Shown piece by piece: positions 1 through 8,220 of a stretch of 55,843 nucleotides of DNA. Source of the stretch: CAYVMN01 sp964452575 (GTDB taxonomy: Bacteria > Desulfobacterota > DSM-4660 > Desulfatiglandales > Desulfatiglandaceae); the NCBI GenBank assembly GCA_964452575.1, contig CAYVMN010000002.1, positions 1-55,843 on the forward strand, in the 5' to 3' direction. The notes below the pieces were generated by a model. It saw only the letters and a program-made list of their open reading frames with translations. It was not told where the DNA came from and ran no database searches. Positions within the stretch are counted from its first letter, which is position 1. Each line of letters begins with the position of its first letter. The translations under genes were made by a program, and so were the position numbers.

Positions 1-1
1 C

Positions 2-115
2 GGCCTGCCCTGGCGCGACTTATTGGCTTCGAAGCTGGCAATCGGGTCTTTTGTTGATATGCGATCCGTCGTTGCTCCCCGGGGAAACCAGATCTGGGCC
101 AGGGATTTTGGATAG
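2..115 (+). CDS. Possible C-terminal end of an unidentified gene
   Basis: Frame 2 is open from the window edge to a TAG at 113-115 and would give the last 37 residues of a protein. The peptide has plausible composition, with segments such as LPWRDLLASKLAIGSF and APRGNQIWARDFG, but I do not recognise its family. Another frame is also open for a similar length, so the call is weak. After the stop, up to the tRNA promoter, I see only AT-rich sequence without a clear feature. Confidence 0.3.
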   Translation, partial: GLPWRDLLASKLAIGSFVDMRSVVAPRGNQIWARDFG

Positions 116-268
116 CGGATTGCACCTGTTCTTCCTTTGAGTTTTTACTATATAATTCTTTTTATTATTAAATCAATCCCTTTTTGTCCCTTGGGTCTGG
201 AACCTTGCCTCTGTCATGTTTCTTTTCAATCCGTTTCTGCTTGAACATCAACGGGGGGTCGAAATCGT

Positions 269-296
269 TTGACATTCTATGTGCCTGTGCTAAAAA
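269..296 (+). promoter_or_regulatory. Candidate sigma-70 promoter of the tRNA gene
   Basis: A perfect -35 box TTGACA at 269-274 is followed after 16 bases by TAAAAA (291-296); a 17-base spacing to AAAAAT is also possible. The tRNA begins about 10 bases further on, which fits a short leader. This is read directly from the sequence; use as a promoter is inference. Confidence 0.55.
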
Positions 297-305
297 TAAT
301 AGCGT

Positions 306-382
306 GCCCCCGTAGCTCAGGTGGATAGAGCACCAGATTCCTAATCTGGGTGCCGCGTGTTCGAGTCACGCCGGGGGTACCA
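306..382 (+). tRNA. tRNA-Arg (anticodon CCT)
   Basis: The 77-base cloverleaf folds completely. The acceptor stem is GCCCCCG/CGGGGGT, closed by a G1-U72 wobble. The D stem is GCTC/GAGC, the anticodon stem CCAGA/TCTGG with loop TTCCTAA gives anticodon CCT, and the T stem is GCGTG/CACGC with loop TTCGAGT. The discriminator is A and the CCA end is encoded. The anticodon reads AGG arginine codons, which are frequent in the neighbouring genes. It stands alone, not in a tRNA cluster. Confidence 0.95.
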
Positions 383-478
383 CTTCAGGCATCAGGAGGT
401 GCAGGCCGAGTCTATCCCCCAGGGATCTGGCTTACTGCCGCTCCGGGCAATCTGCGAAAGGGGGAATGAAATTTAAGA

Positions 479-507
479 TTGACCTAATTTATTTTATTGG
501 TTATAAA
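479..507 (+). promoter_or_regulatory. Candidate sigma-70 promoter of the rplU operon
   Basis: TTGACC (479-484), a 17-base AT-rich spacer and TATAAA (502-507) form a near-consensus promoter. The rplU start codon lies 32 bases downstream, preceded by the ribosome binding site AAGGAG at 525-530. It probably drives rplU, rpmA, obgE and the closely spaced genes after them. The 383-478 stretch between the tRNA and this promoter shows nothing else. Confidence 0.6.
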
Positions 508-539
508 AATAGTTTGTATGTTACAAGGAGTAAGAGCCT

Positions 540-953
540 ATGTATGCAGTCATTAAGACAGGCGGCAAACAGTATCAGGTGTCCCCGGGCGATGAAATAA
601 GGATCGAAAGACTGCCGGGTGAGGCAGGGGATCGTGTGGAATTTGATAAGGTCATGCTCACCTCTGATGGCGAAGATGTTAAGATCGGTAGGCCTTACCT
701 GGATAATTCGAAGGTTAGCGGACGTATCGCTCGACAGGGAAAGAATAGAAAGATCGTGGTCTTCAAGTACAAGAAAAGAAAGGGCTATCGAAGAAAGAAG
801 GGGCACAGGCAGCAGTTTACGCTGGTCAGAATCGAAAATATAGAGGCTCAGACCCAATACCCCACGTATGAGAGGCAAGTACCATGGCACATAAGAAGGC
901 TGGTGGAAGTTCACGCAATGGAAGAGACAGTGCCGGTCAGAGATATGGAGTAA
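540..953 (+). CDS. rplU: 50S ribosomal protein L21, with C-terminal extension
   Basis: L21 binds 23S rRNA in the large ribosomal subunit. The start MYAVIKTGGKQYQV and the basic segment around residues 75-95 (KYKKRKGYRRKKGHRQQ) are typical of the family. The usual protein is about 100-105 residues and ends soon after the RIENIEA-like segment; this frame continues to 137 residues. The last 70 bases overlap rpmA. The extra tail of about 34 residues is therefore read from the same DNA as the L27 N-terminus in another frame. It may be a true extension or a lost stop codon. AAGGAG stands nine bases before the ATG. Confidence 0.93.
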   Translation: MYAVIKTGGKQYQVSPGDEIRIERLPGEAGDRVEFDKVMLTSDGEDVKIGRPYLDNSKVSGRIARQGKNRKIVVFKYKKRKGYRRKKGHRQQFTLVRIENIEAQTQYPTYERQVPWHIRRLVEVHAMEETVPVRDME

Positions 954-1138
954 AAAGATTCTCCGGCCAGAAGGTGTTGGCGGGAAACATCCTAGTCCGG
1001 CAAGCGGGGACCAAGATACATCCAGGCAACAACGTAGGTCTTGGTAAGGATTACACCATCTTTGCCAAGATCGACGGAATCGTTGCCTTTGAGCGTCTTG
1101 GTAAGGCCCGAAAAAAGGTGAGCGTATACGCCACTTAG
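884..1138 (+). CDS. rpmA: 50S ribosomal protein L27
   Basis: L27 sits near the peptidyl-transferase centre, its N-terminal tail reaching toward the tRNA ends. The 84-residue protein starts with the diagnostic MAHKKAGGSSRNGRDS and contains GNILVRQAGTKIHPGNNVG, so start and family are certain. No cleavable N-terminal extension of the Firmicutes type is present. The start lies inside the 3' end of the rplU reading frame, suggesting translational coupling. Confidence 0.98.
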   Translation: MAHKKAGGSSRNGRDSAGQRYGVKRFSGQKVLAGNILVRQAGTKIHPGNNVGLGKDYTIFAKIDGIVAFERLGKARKKVSVYAT

Positions 1139-1167
1139 ACAACATTGCCCTTCCCTTGAAACCCAAG

Positions 1168-2205
1168 ATGGCCTTTTTGGATGAAACTGTAATTACGGTA
1201 AGATCGGGGGACGGAGGGAGGGGCTGCGTCAGTTTCAGGAGAGAAAAATTCTTACCCAAAGGAGGACCGGACGGGGGTGACGGCGGAAATGGCGGCAGCA
1301 TCATCGTAAGGGCAACCAGGAGGCTTCATACCCTAACCCACTATCGTTCACGCAAACACTTTAGGGCCCAGAATGGCAGACCCGGGAGGAGGAAAAACCA
1401 GTCTGGGAAAGACGGTGAAGATCTAATTATTCAAGTTCCCTTAGGCACCACTGTAGAAGATCCTGATACAGACGAGGTCATTGCTGACTTAGTCGACCAC
1501 AAGCAAGAAGTGATTCTTGCCCTAGGGGGAAAAGGGGGCAAAGGGAATCAGCATTTTGCCTCCCCCACAAATAGGGCGCCTCGAATCGCCCAAGCAGGCA
1601 TTTCCGGTAAGGGGAGGAGGGTAAGGCTTTCCCTAAGGTTCTTGGCCGATGTGGGCCTTATCGGGCTCCCCAATGCCGGAAAATCGACACTTCTTTCCCG
1701 TCTCACCATGGCCCGTCCTAGGGTTGATACCTATCCCTTTACGACCTTGCATCCCAACCTTGGCATCCTGGCCTCCGACGATGGAAGGAGTCTGGTAGTT
1801 GCTGACATACCTGGCCTGATTGAAGGGGCGAGTAAGGGCCGTGGCCTGGGTCATCGCTTCTTGAAACATGTTGAGCGGACTACCCTCCTGCTGCATATCT
1901 TGGACATCACCTACCCTGTTGATGAGGACATCCTTGAGGACTTTCACGTCATAAGAGACGAAATGACGGCCTACAGGCCATCACTGGCCCGAAAGCCCCA
2001 GATGGTGGTAATGAATAAGATGGATCTCTATGGTCCGGGACACAGGGACCTGGGGGAGCTGGGGGAGGCACTTAAGTGGTTGGGCCTAGACTACCTGCCC
2101 ATCTCGGCACTCACTGGCAAGGGCATCGAAGAATTAAAAGTGATGATCTTGAAAAAATGTGAGCAACAGGGTTGCCAGGGCTCAAAGGCATGGGGCGAGA
2201 ATTGA
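1168..2205 (+). CDS. obgE: GTPase ObgE/CgtA
   Basis: Obg is a ribosome-associated GTPase involved in 50S assembly and stress control. The glycine-rich Obg fold is at residues 1-160 (FRREKFLPKGGPDGGDGGNG). The G domain follows: G1 GLPNAGKST near 168, the switch region YPFTTLHPN, G3 DIPGLIEGAS, G4 NKMD and G5 SALTGKG. There is no long C-terminal OCT domain. An in-frame TTG lies 12 bases upstream (1156), but the ATG at 1168 gives the family-like start MAFLDE; neither has a clear ribosome binding site. It follows rpmA by 29 bases, the classic rplU-rpmA-obgE order. Confidence 0.96.
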   Translation: MAFLDETVITVRSGDGGRGCVSFRREKFLPKGGPDGGDGGNGGSIIVRATRRLHTLTHYRSRKHFRAQNGRPGRRKNQSGKDGEDLIIQVPLGTTVEDPDTDEVIADLVDHKQEVILALGGKGGKGNQHFASPTNRAPRIAQAGISGKGRRVRLSLRFLADVGLIGLPNAGKSTLLSRLTMARPRVDTYPFTTLHPNLGILASDDGRSLVVADIPGLIEGASKGRGLGHRFLKHVERTTLLLHILDITYPVDEDILEDFHVIRDEMTAYRPSLARKPQMVVMNKMDLYGPGHRDLGELGEALKWLGLDYLPISALTGKGIEELKVMILKKCEQQGCQGSKAWGEN

Positions 2206-3350
2206 AGAAGGTGTTGAGGAAAGAAATCCTTAGATCAATAAAAAGGGTTGTGGTCAAGGTGGGAAGCGGTGTCCTGACAGGCCCAGAGGGCCTAAATATT
2301 GTCGTCATCGATCAACTAACAACGGACATCTGCGCCCTCAGGAAAAGAGGTATTGAGGCCATTCTGGTATCATCAGGGGCCATTGCAGCCGGCCTGAGGA
2401 AGATTGGTATCACAAAGAGACCCCAGTCGCTATCACAGCAGCAGGCCATGGCAGCCATTGGGCAGGGCAGCCTTATTATGGCATATGAAGAGGCCTTCGG
2501 CCGTCACGGATACAAGGTCGCCCAGATATTGCTGACCCGGGATGATCTTACCCATAGAGGCCGCTACCTGAACGCCCGAAATACCCTCTTTACACTCCTC
2601 ACTTGGAACATCATCCCCGTCATAAACGAAAATGACACCGTGGCGGTCGATGAGATAAAATTCGGTGATAACGATAACCTCAGCGCCATGGTGACCAACC
2701 TGACCGAATCACAGCTCTTGGTGAATCTCACCAATATTGATGGGCTCTATAATAAGGACCCCAGGGTCCACGCTGATGCCAGGCTCATTGATGTGGTGGA
2801 GAAGGTGGATCGAAGGCTGAAAAGACTTGCAAGCTCCATTCCCGGATTTCTGGGGACAGGGGGCATGGCAAGCAAGGTCATGGCAGCCCAGAAGGTGGCC
2901 CTCCGGGGCGTACCCACCATAATCGCAAATGGCCAAGAACCCGGGATCCTGGTTCGGATATTTTCGGGTAAAAAGGAGGGCACCCTGTTTCTTCCCCGGA
3001 AGGTGCCCATTTGCAGCCGAAAGCACTGGATAGCCTTCACCAAATCACCCAGAGGAAAGCTCATCATTGACCGCGGGGCAGAAAAGGCCATCTTGGACCA
3101 GGGCAAAAGCTTACTCCCGTCAGGCATCTTGGAAGTAGAGGGTAGATTTAGCCTTGGCAATTCGGTCCTGTTGATAAATGAGGCAGGCGAAGAGATCGCT
3201 GTGGGTATGGTCAATTACGATTCAAGTGATGTCAAGAAGATCGTGGGCGCCAAGAGCACGGAGATACAGTTGAGGCTGGGCTTCAAACATGATGATGAAG
3301 TCATACACCGGGACAATCTCGTCCTGACCGAACAGATGGAGGAGGGATAG
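2190..3350 (+). CDS. proB: Glutamate 5-kinase with PUA domain
   Basis: ProB phosphorylates glutamate with ATP to gamma-glutamyl phosphate, the first step of proline synthesis. The amino-acid kinase domain begins with VVVKVGSGVLTG; LVSSGAIAAG and NENDTVAVDEIKFGDND are substrate and catalytic motifs. The last 100 or so residues form the PUA domain seen in full-length ProB. The start is uncertain: ATG 2190 is chosen, TTG 2172 and codons near 2211-2214 are alternatives. It overlaps the end of obgE by about 16 bases and is followed five bases later by proA, so the two proline enzymes are probably coupled. Confidence 0.96.
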   Translation: MGRELKKVLRKEILRSIKRVVVKVGSGVLTGPEGLNIVVIDQLTTDICALRKRGIEAILVSSGAIAAGLRKIGITKRPQSLSQQQAMAAIGQGSLIMAYEEAFGRHGYKVAQILLTRDDLTHRGRYLNARNTLFTLLTWNIIPVINENDTVAVDEIKFGDNDNLSAMVTNLTESQLLVNLTNIDGLYNKDPRVHADARLIDVVEKVDRRLKRLASSIPGFLGTGGMASKVMAAQKVALRGVPTIIANGQEPGILVRIFSGKKEGTLFLPRKVPICSRKHWIAFTKSPRGKLIIDRGAEKAILDQGKSLLPSGILEVEGRFSLGNSVLLINEAGEEIAVGMVNYDSSDVKKIVGAKSTEIQLRLGFKHDDEVIHRDNLVLTEQMEEG

Positions 3351-3355
3351 GAGAT

Positions 3356-4612
3356 ATGTCTCTTACAGATAGGATTGAGGTCATGGCGAAAGGTGCAAGA
3401 GAGGCCTCCAGGGAGTTGAGAAGGCTTCAAAGGCCCCAGAAGGACGCTGCCCTCGAGCTGATGGCGAAGAGACTGGCCGAGAGACAGGAAGAGATAATAA
3501 GAGAGAATGAAAGGGACCTCTCCGGGGCAAGGGATGCAGGCCTATCTCCTGCCATGACCGATCGCCTTAGACTGGATGAGAAGGTGATTAGAGAAATGGT
3601 AGAAGGCCTCAGGGAAGTTGCCAGTTTGCCGGATCCGGTAGGACAGGTGACCAGCATGTGGAAAAGGCCAAATGGTCTCCTTGTCGGACGGGTCAGGGTA
3701 CCCCTTGGTGTTATTGGATTTATTTATGAGTCGCGCCCAAATGTTACGATCGATGCGGCAGGTCTATGCCTTAAGTCTGGTAATGCCGTGATCCTTAAAG
3801 GCGGATCTGAGGCGATCCATTCCAATATCCTGCTCGGTGATATTCTAAGGGATTCCCTGAAGGAGGAGGGCCTGTCCCCAGGGGCCATCCAGGTGGTGCC
3901 AACCACCGACAGGGAGGCGGTAAAGATCCTGATAGGCCTGGATGAATATGTGGACGTCATTATACCCAGAGGCGGGGAGGGCCTGATACGTTTTGTTACC
4001 ACCCATTCGCGAATTCCCGTATTGAGGCATTACAAAGGGGTATGCCATATATATGTGGATGAATTCGCGGATCTTGAAATGGCAGAAGATATATGTTTCA
4101 ATGCTAAGGTCCAAAGGCCAGGGGTCTGCAATGCCATGGAGACGTTGCTGGTACACCAGGGAGTGAGCCGGGATTTCCTCCCCCCCCTCTCCAGAAGGCT
4201 TCAGGATGCCGGGGTCGAGATAAGGGGGTGCCCAGGGACATTGCAATGGGTGCCGGGCGCAAGACCGGCCGCAGAATCAGACTGGCCTGCCGAATTCCTG
4301 GACCTTATCTTGGCAGTAAAGATCGTCCGGGATATGGATGAGGCCCTTGACCATATCGAAACATACGGCTCAAGGCATACCGAGGCCATCATTACTAATG
4401 ACTATAACCGGGCCAACCGCTTCCTTGGGGAGGTGGATTCCTCGGTGGTCCTGGTCAATGCCTCCACCCGGTTCAATGATGGAAACCAGTTGGGGCTTGG
4501 TGCGGAAATAGGGATCAACACCTCAAAGCTCCATGCCTTTGGCCCCATGGGCCTCGAGGAGTTGACAACCACAAAGTTCATTGTCTACGGACAGGGACAG
4601 ACTAGGGGCTAG
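3356..4612 (+). CDS. proA: Gamma-glutamyl phosphate reductase
   Basis: ProA reduces gamma-glutamyl phosphate with NADPH to glutamate semialdehyde, the second step of proline synthesis. The 418-residue protein is of normal length. It has the aldehyde-dehydrogenase fold with the nucleophilic cysteine C258 in QRPGVCNAMETLL. Other family segments are VPLGVIGFIYESRPNVT near 100-120 and LGLGAEIGINTSKLHAFGPM near the C-terminus. A purine-rich GGAGGG precedes the ATG, overlapping the end of proB. Confidence 0.97.
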   Translation: MSLTDRIEVMAKGAREASRELRRLQRPQKDAALELMAKRLAERQEEIIRENERDLSGARDAGLSPAMTDRLRLDEKVIREMVEGLREVASLPDPVGQVTSMWKRPNGLLVGRVRVPLGVIGFIYESRPNVTIDAAGLCLKSGNAVILKGGSEAIHSNILLGDILRDSLKEEGLSPGAIQVVPTTDREAVKILIGLDEYVDVIIPRGGEGLIRFVTTHSRIPVLRHYKGVCHIYVDEFADLEMAEDICFNAKVQRPGVCNAMETLLVHQGVSRDFLPPLSRRLQDAGVEIRGCPGTLQWVPGARPAAESDWPAEFLDLILAVKIVRDMDEALDHIETYGSRHTEAIITNDYNRANRFLGEVDSSVVLVNASTRFNDGNQLGLGAEIGINTSKLHAFGPMGLEELTTTKFIVYGQGQTRG

Positions 4613-4621
4613 GGGGCTCTA

Positions 4622-5278
4622 TTGAGGCTTGGGATCTTGGGTGGGACCTTTGACCCGATTCATCTAGGCCATCTGCGCGCGGCAGAGGAAATAGGCCAGG
4701 ATCTCAACCTTAAAAAGGTGTATCTGATCCCGTCTGCATCCCCGCCCCATAGGATCCTGGGACCGATTGCCTCGTTCCATCACAGGTTCAAAATGGCGCA
4801 GATGGCGGTGGGAGACTCCAGCCTCCTTGAGGCCCTTGATATGGAGAACAGACGCCCGGGCCTCTCCTATTCAATTGAGACACTGAGAGAATTCCGCACT
4901 CTCTTCAGCCCAAAGGCTGAAATCTTTTTCATCCTGGGCACAGACGCGTTTCTTGAAATCAAGGCATGGAAAGACTACCGGAGCCTTTTCGATTATGCCC
5001 ACTTTGTGATAATTCAAAGGGCCGGGTTTCAGCCAGAAGGCCTGGAGGCCCTCCTCCAAGATCTGGGCGTGGATGCCAGAAAAAGCAATCAATCTCATAT
5101 CTGTATCGTGCCTTCAGGCAATCAGATCATGCTAATGGAGCCTACCCTTATGGACATATCTTCCACCCGAATAAGGGAAACGGTCGCCGAGGGAAGATCC
5201 ATCCGCTTCCTGGTGCCGGAATCGGTGAGGGTTTACATCATGAGTAACAGACTCTACGCGGATTATGCAAGCCCTTGA
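4622..5278 (+). CDS. nadD: Nicotinate-nucleotide adenylyltransferase
   Basis: NadD joins nicotinate mononucleotide and ATP to deamido-NAD. The start is a TTG giving MRLGILGGTFDPIHLGHLR, with nucleotidyl-transferase motif H14-L-G-H17. The second conserved motif ISSTRIR is near residue 180. At 218 residues the length is normal. The gene lies nine bases after proA, and its end overlaps rsfS by 14 bases. The nadD-rsfS pair is conserved across many bacteria. Confidence 0.96.
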   Translation: MRLGILGGTFDPIHLGHLRAAEEIGQDLNLKKVYLIPSASPPHRILGPIASFHHRFKMAQMAVGDSSLLEALDMENRRPGLSYSIETLREFRTLFSPKAEIFFILGTDAFLEIKAWKDYRSLFDYAHFVIIQRAGFQPEGLEALLQDLGVDARKSNQSHICIVPSGNQIMLMEPTLMDISSTRIRETVAEGRSIRFLVPESVRVYIMSNRLYADYASP

Positions 5279-5612
5279 GAAGGCAAGATTGTGCCTAAAG
5301 CTAATCTTGGAGAGGAAGGCCATCGATCCGCTCCTGCTGGAGGTAGAAAAGCTAACCTCCATAACAAATTACTTTGTCATTGCCAGCGGAAACTCGTCCA
5401 GGCAGGTGCAGGCCATTTCGGGCCATTTGCAGGAGGGGATGCGGGATGCCGGCTTCAGGGCCTATGGCGTAGAAGGAGGACAGCAAGGGCACTGGATTTT
5501 GTTGGATTACGGGGACGTTGTAATCCACATCTTTTATAAATCTGTTAGGGAATTCTATGACCTGGAAGGCCTTTGGATTGAGGCACCCAGGATCAGCATT
5601 GAGGACCCTTAG
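5265..5612 (+). CDS. rsfS: Ribosome silencing factor RsfS (Iojap family)
   Basis: RsfS binds ribosomal protein L14 and blocks subunit joining when nutrients are scarce. The 115 residues form the single Iojap/DUF143 domain: TNYFVIASGNSSRQVQAI near residues 35-55, VEGGQQGHWILLDYGDVVIH near 68-87 and a C-terminal YDLEGLW. The ATG lies inside the end of nadD, so translation is probably coupled. Confidence 0.96.
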   Translation: MQALEKARLCLKLILERKAIDPLLLEVEKLTSITNYFVIASGNSSRQVQAISGHLQEGMRDAGFRAYGVEGGQQGHWILLDYGDVVIHIFYKSVREFYDLEGLWIEAPRISIEDP

Positions 5613-5630
5613 AGACTGGGGGCTTAGACC

Positions 5631-7040
5631 ATGATACCAAGAAGCACCTTTCAAATAAGGACCTTTCTTCTGGCACTTGTACTCTTTTTCTTGTTTTGCC
5701 CATCTAATCTTCTTACCACCCATGCCCTTGCCCTCTCAATTGAGGACGAAAAGGCGATGGGGCAAAAGCTCCTGGCCCAGGTACAGGCCCAGTTTGAACT
5801 ACTAGATGATCCCTTTGCCGATCAATACATAAACAGCCTGGGCCAATATCTTACCTTACCGGTAGAGACAAAATTTTTCCCCTTTCACTTCTATATCATC
5901 AAGGCGAACAACCTTAACGCCTTTGCCGGCCCGGGGGGGCACATCTTCATCTTTTCGGGTCTTATAGATGTGGTGGACACAGTGGATGAACTCGCAGCGG
6001 TAATCTGCCATGAAATTGGCCATGTCTCTGCAAGGCACCTCGCAAACCGCTTAGAACAGGCCAAGAAGATCGGACTTGCCACACTGGCTGGGGCACTGGC
6101 GGCAATCCTCATCGGTGGTGAGGCCGCCGGCGCCCTTGTGACAGGATCCATGGCCGCAGGAATGCAGGCCCAACTCCACTATAGCCGGGAGGATGAGCGC
6201 CAGGCCGATCAATTGGGTTTCGAGTATATGAAGCCGGCAGGGTTTGCGCCTGGCGCAATGATAGATTCACTTAAGAAGATCGAAAGGGGGAGCTGGTTTG
6301 GCACGGACAAGGTCCCTGCCTATCTCCTTACCCACCCCACTGGCCCGGAAAGAATGGCCAACCTCGATGCCATGCTGAGCGGTTACAAACCAGGGCCTCT
6401 GAAGGATGAAGTGAAGCAATTTAGGAGTCTTTTTCCCGTGTTCAAGGCCATTGTAGCGGCCAGATGCCTTGCCCCTGAAGATGCGGAGAGGATGTTTCGA
6501 AGACAATTGGAAAAGGCCCCGGATTCCCCCTTGCCCCATTTTGGTCTGGGAATCGTTTACATAAGGGACTCAGAATATGGAAAGGCAATCCAGGAGCTAG
6601 AAAAATCACTGAAGGATAAGCCCGATTTTATCCCTATTTTGAGAACCCTTGGAGAGGCCTACCAGATGAAGGGGCAGGACAAAGAGGCCTTGGCAGTCCT
6701 TCAAAAGGCCCTGAAACTCGATGAGGAGGACAAGGCCACCCAATATTTGCTTGGGATCTCTTACGAAAACCTGGGGCAGTACAGGGAGGCCATACGCCTT
6801 TTCGAGAGATTGGCAGCACTTGCCCCTGTGAAAGACGATGTCTATTATCACTTAGGTCTTTCCTACGGAAGGGAGAACAGATTGGGACGTGCCCACTACT
6901 ATTTTGGCCTCTATTTCAAAAAACTGGGGGAGTTACAGAAGGCCAGGTTTCACTTCCAAAAGGCAATGGAGTCATCGGGCAACGACGCAGCCCTCAGAAG
7001 AAAGATTCAAGAGGAGATAAAAGGGCTTGGGAGTATGTAG
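5631..7040 (+). CDS. Secreted M48 zinc metalloprotease with TPR repeats (BepA-like)
   Basis: An N-terminal signal peptide (hydrophobic residues about 12-34) sends the protein to the periplasm. The M48 domain has the zinc motif H127-E-I-G-H131, the third ligand E189 in EDERQAD and a conserved H235 in THPTGPERM. After residue 290 come several TPR units such as AIQELEKSLKDKPDF and ALAVLQKALKLDEED. This matches BepA/YfgC, a protease and chaperone acting on outer-membrane protein and LPS assembly. The precise substrate here is unknown. It lies 18 bases after rsfS and meets a broken gene on the other strand five bases after its stop. Confidence 0.9.
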   Translation: MIPRSTFQIRTFLLALVLFFLFCPSNLLTTHALALSIEDEKAMGQKLLAQVQAQFELLDDPFADQYINSLGQYLTLPVETKFFPFHFYIIKANNLNAFAGPGGHIFIFSGLIDVVDTVDELAAVICHEIGHVSARHLANRLEQAKKIGLATLAGALAAILIGGEAAGALVTGSMAAGMQAQLHYSREDERQADQLGFEYMKPAGFAPGAMIDSLKKIERGSWFGTDKVPAYLLTHPTGPERMANLDAMLSGYKPGPLKDEVKQFRSLFPVFKAIVAARCLAPEDAERMFRRQLEKAPDSPLPHFGLGIVYIRDSEYGKAIQELEKSLKDKPDFIPILRTLGEAYQMKGQDKEALAVLQKALKLDEEDKATQYLLGISYENLGQYREAIRLFERLAALAPVKDDVYYHLGLSYGRENRLGRAHYYFGLYFKKLGELQKARFHFQKAMESSGNDAALRRKIQEEIKGLGSM

Positions 7041-7045
7041 GGGAA

Positions 7046-7732
7046 TTACTTAAGATGTCTCTTTGCCTCTTGGTTCCCCAACCGGGCCGCCATCTCAAAG
7101 TCGGCGGTTGCCTCGGGTTTTTCCCCATTGGCCATGTGGCCCGATGCCCGGTTGTAGTACAGGTCGGGGTCATTGGGGTTTATCTCGAGGGCCTTTGTAT
7201 AGTCCTCTAGGGCAAAGGCATTACTTCCACGAACCCGCCGAGGCTGGCCCCAAAGGAGGTCTTTTCTCCCCCATACATGGTATGCCATTCCTCCAACGCA
7301 TAGAACCTACAAAGACCAAATAGATAGTAGATGCCCAAGGTCAACATGGGAAGGATAACGAGGTGTATGAGGTAGAATAAGAAAAGTGATCCCCCCCTCC
7401 CGGTAAAGCGACTCGGGGAACTCGCAACAATGGTGTTCTCAGCCTTCCAGCTAAGGAGCCGGCATATGGCCCAGGGACCATAGAACCCGAGGGTAATTAT
7501 GGTCAAGAAACCATTTATCAGGAGAAGTACCAGCAATTGGCCCCCAGTCCCTGAGAAGGTGACCGCTTTGCCGTTGATCATGGTATGAGAGGCCTTTAGT
7601 CGAAAGAGCCGCACGCAGGCCCATGGGGCTAGACACCCATGGTGAAGGCACCCAACAAAAGGAGGTGAATGAATACGGTCGGAAAATACTCCCCCCCACT
7701 CCGCTGAATTCACCCTTTCCTTTGGGCATCAT
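7046..7732 (-). pseudogene. Broken DUF898-type membrane protein gene with terminal TPR
   Basis: Reading this strand, three consecutive DUF898-like membrane repeats can be recognised. The clearest is FSGTGGQLLVLLL followed by TLGFYGPWAICRLLSWKAENT; another has FTGRGGSLFLF. One TPR unit ends the gene (ALEDYTKALEINPNDPDLYY). No single frame carries them all. The first repeat shifts frame after GVGGSIF (near 7675), again before APWACVRLFR (near 7632), and a third time before the TPR (near 7230). The three frame changes mean a decayed gene or several sequence errors. The intact form would be an inner-membrane protein of unknown role. Confidence 0.65.
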
Positions 7733-7800
7733 CCGCTCCCGTGCCTCGGCATAATCCCTGCTGCCTGAACCCCCTATTCCTGGACCAAACTTGGAATACC

Positions 7801-8220
7801 TTAGACCCGTGGCTTCCTTTGCGTTGAAAGGAACTCAATTACCTTCATGTCTGGGGGAGGAAAGGAAAAACTTGTAAGATCATTCGGATCTACCCATCGA
7901 ATCTCCTGGCATTGCAGTGCCCTTGCCTCACCCCCAAGGCTGGTACAGTTGAAGACATGGAGTGAGATTACCTTGGTGGGGTACTCATGATCTACCCTCA
8001 AAAGGACCTCCTCTGCCCTAACCTTAAGGCCAAGCTCCTCTTCCATCTCCCTCTCGAGACAATCTTGAAGACCTTCATCCCCTTCTGTCTTGCCCCCAGG
8101 AAATTCCCAAAACCCTTCAAGGTGGCTTCCCTTGGGCCGTCTCGCGATCAGGACCCTCCCCTTATCCCAGACCAGCCCAGCGGTAACATGAAAATGGGGC
8201 TTCCTATTCTGTTCTCTCAC
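7801..8220 (-). CDS. MutT-type Nudix hydrolase
   Basis: MutT-like enzymes hydrolyse oxidised nucleotides such as 8-oxo-dGTP. The full Nudix box G-x5-E-x7-REUxEExGU is present: GGKTEGDEG, then EREMEEELGL. The WEFPGGK lead-in is typical of the MutT group. A GTG at 8220 is preferred as start, because GGGG lies six bases before it; a TTG at 8226 would leave no spacing. The start overlaps the end of the upstream TPR gene, suggesting co-transcription. Substrate assignment from sequence alone is tentative. Confidence 0.87.
   Translation of the reverse strand: MREQNRKPHFHVTAGLVWDKGRVLIARRPKGSHLEGFWEFPGGKTEGDEGLQDCLEREMEEELGLKVRAEEVLLRVDHEYPTKVISLHVFNCTSLGGEARALQCQEIRWVDPNDLTSFSFPPPDMKVIEFLSTQRKPRV

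Noticed and set aside
501..1304. Long minus-strand frame across rplU, rpmA and obgE
   Set aside because: It is the shadow of three certain genes and has no recognisable protein family.
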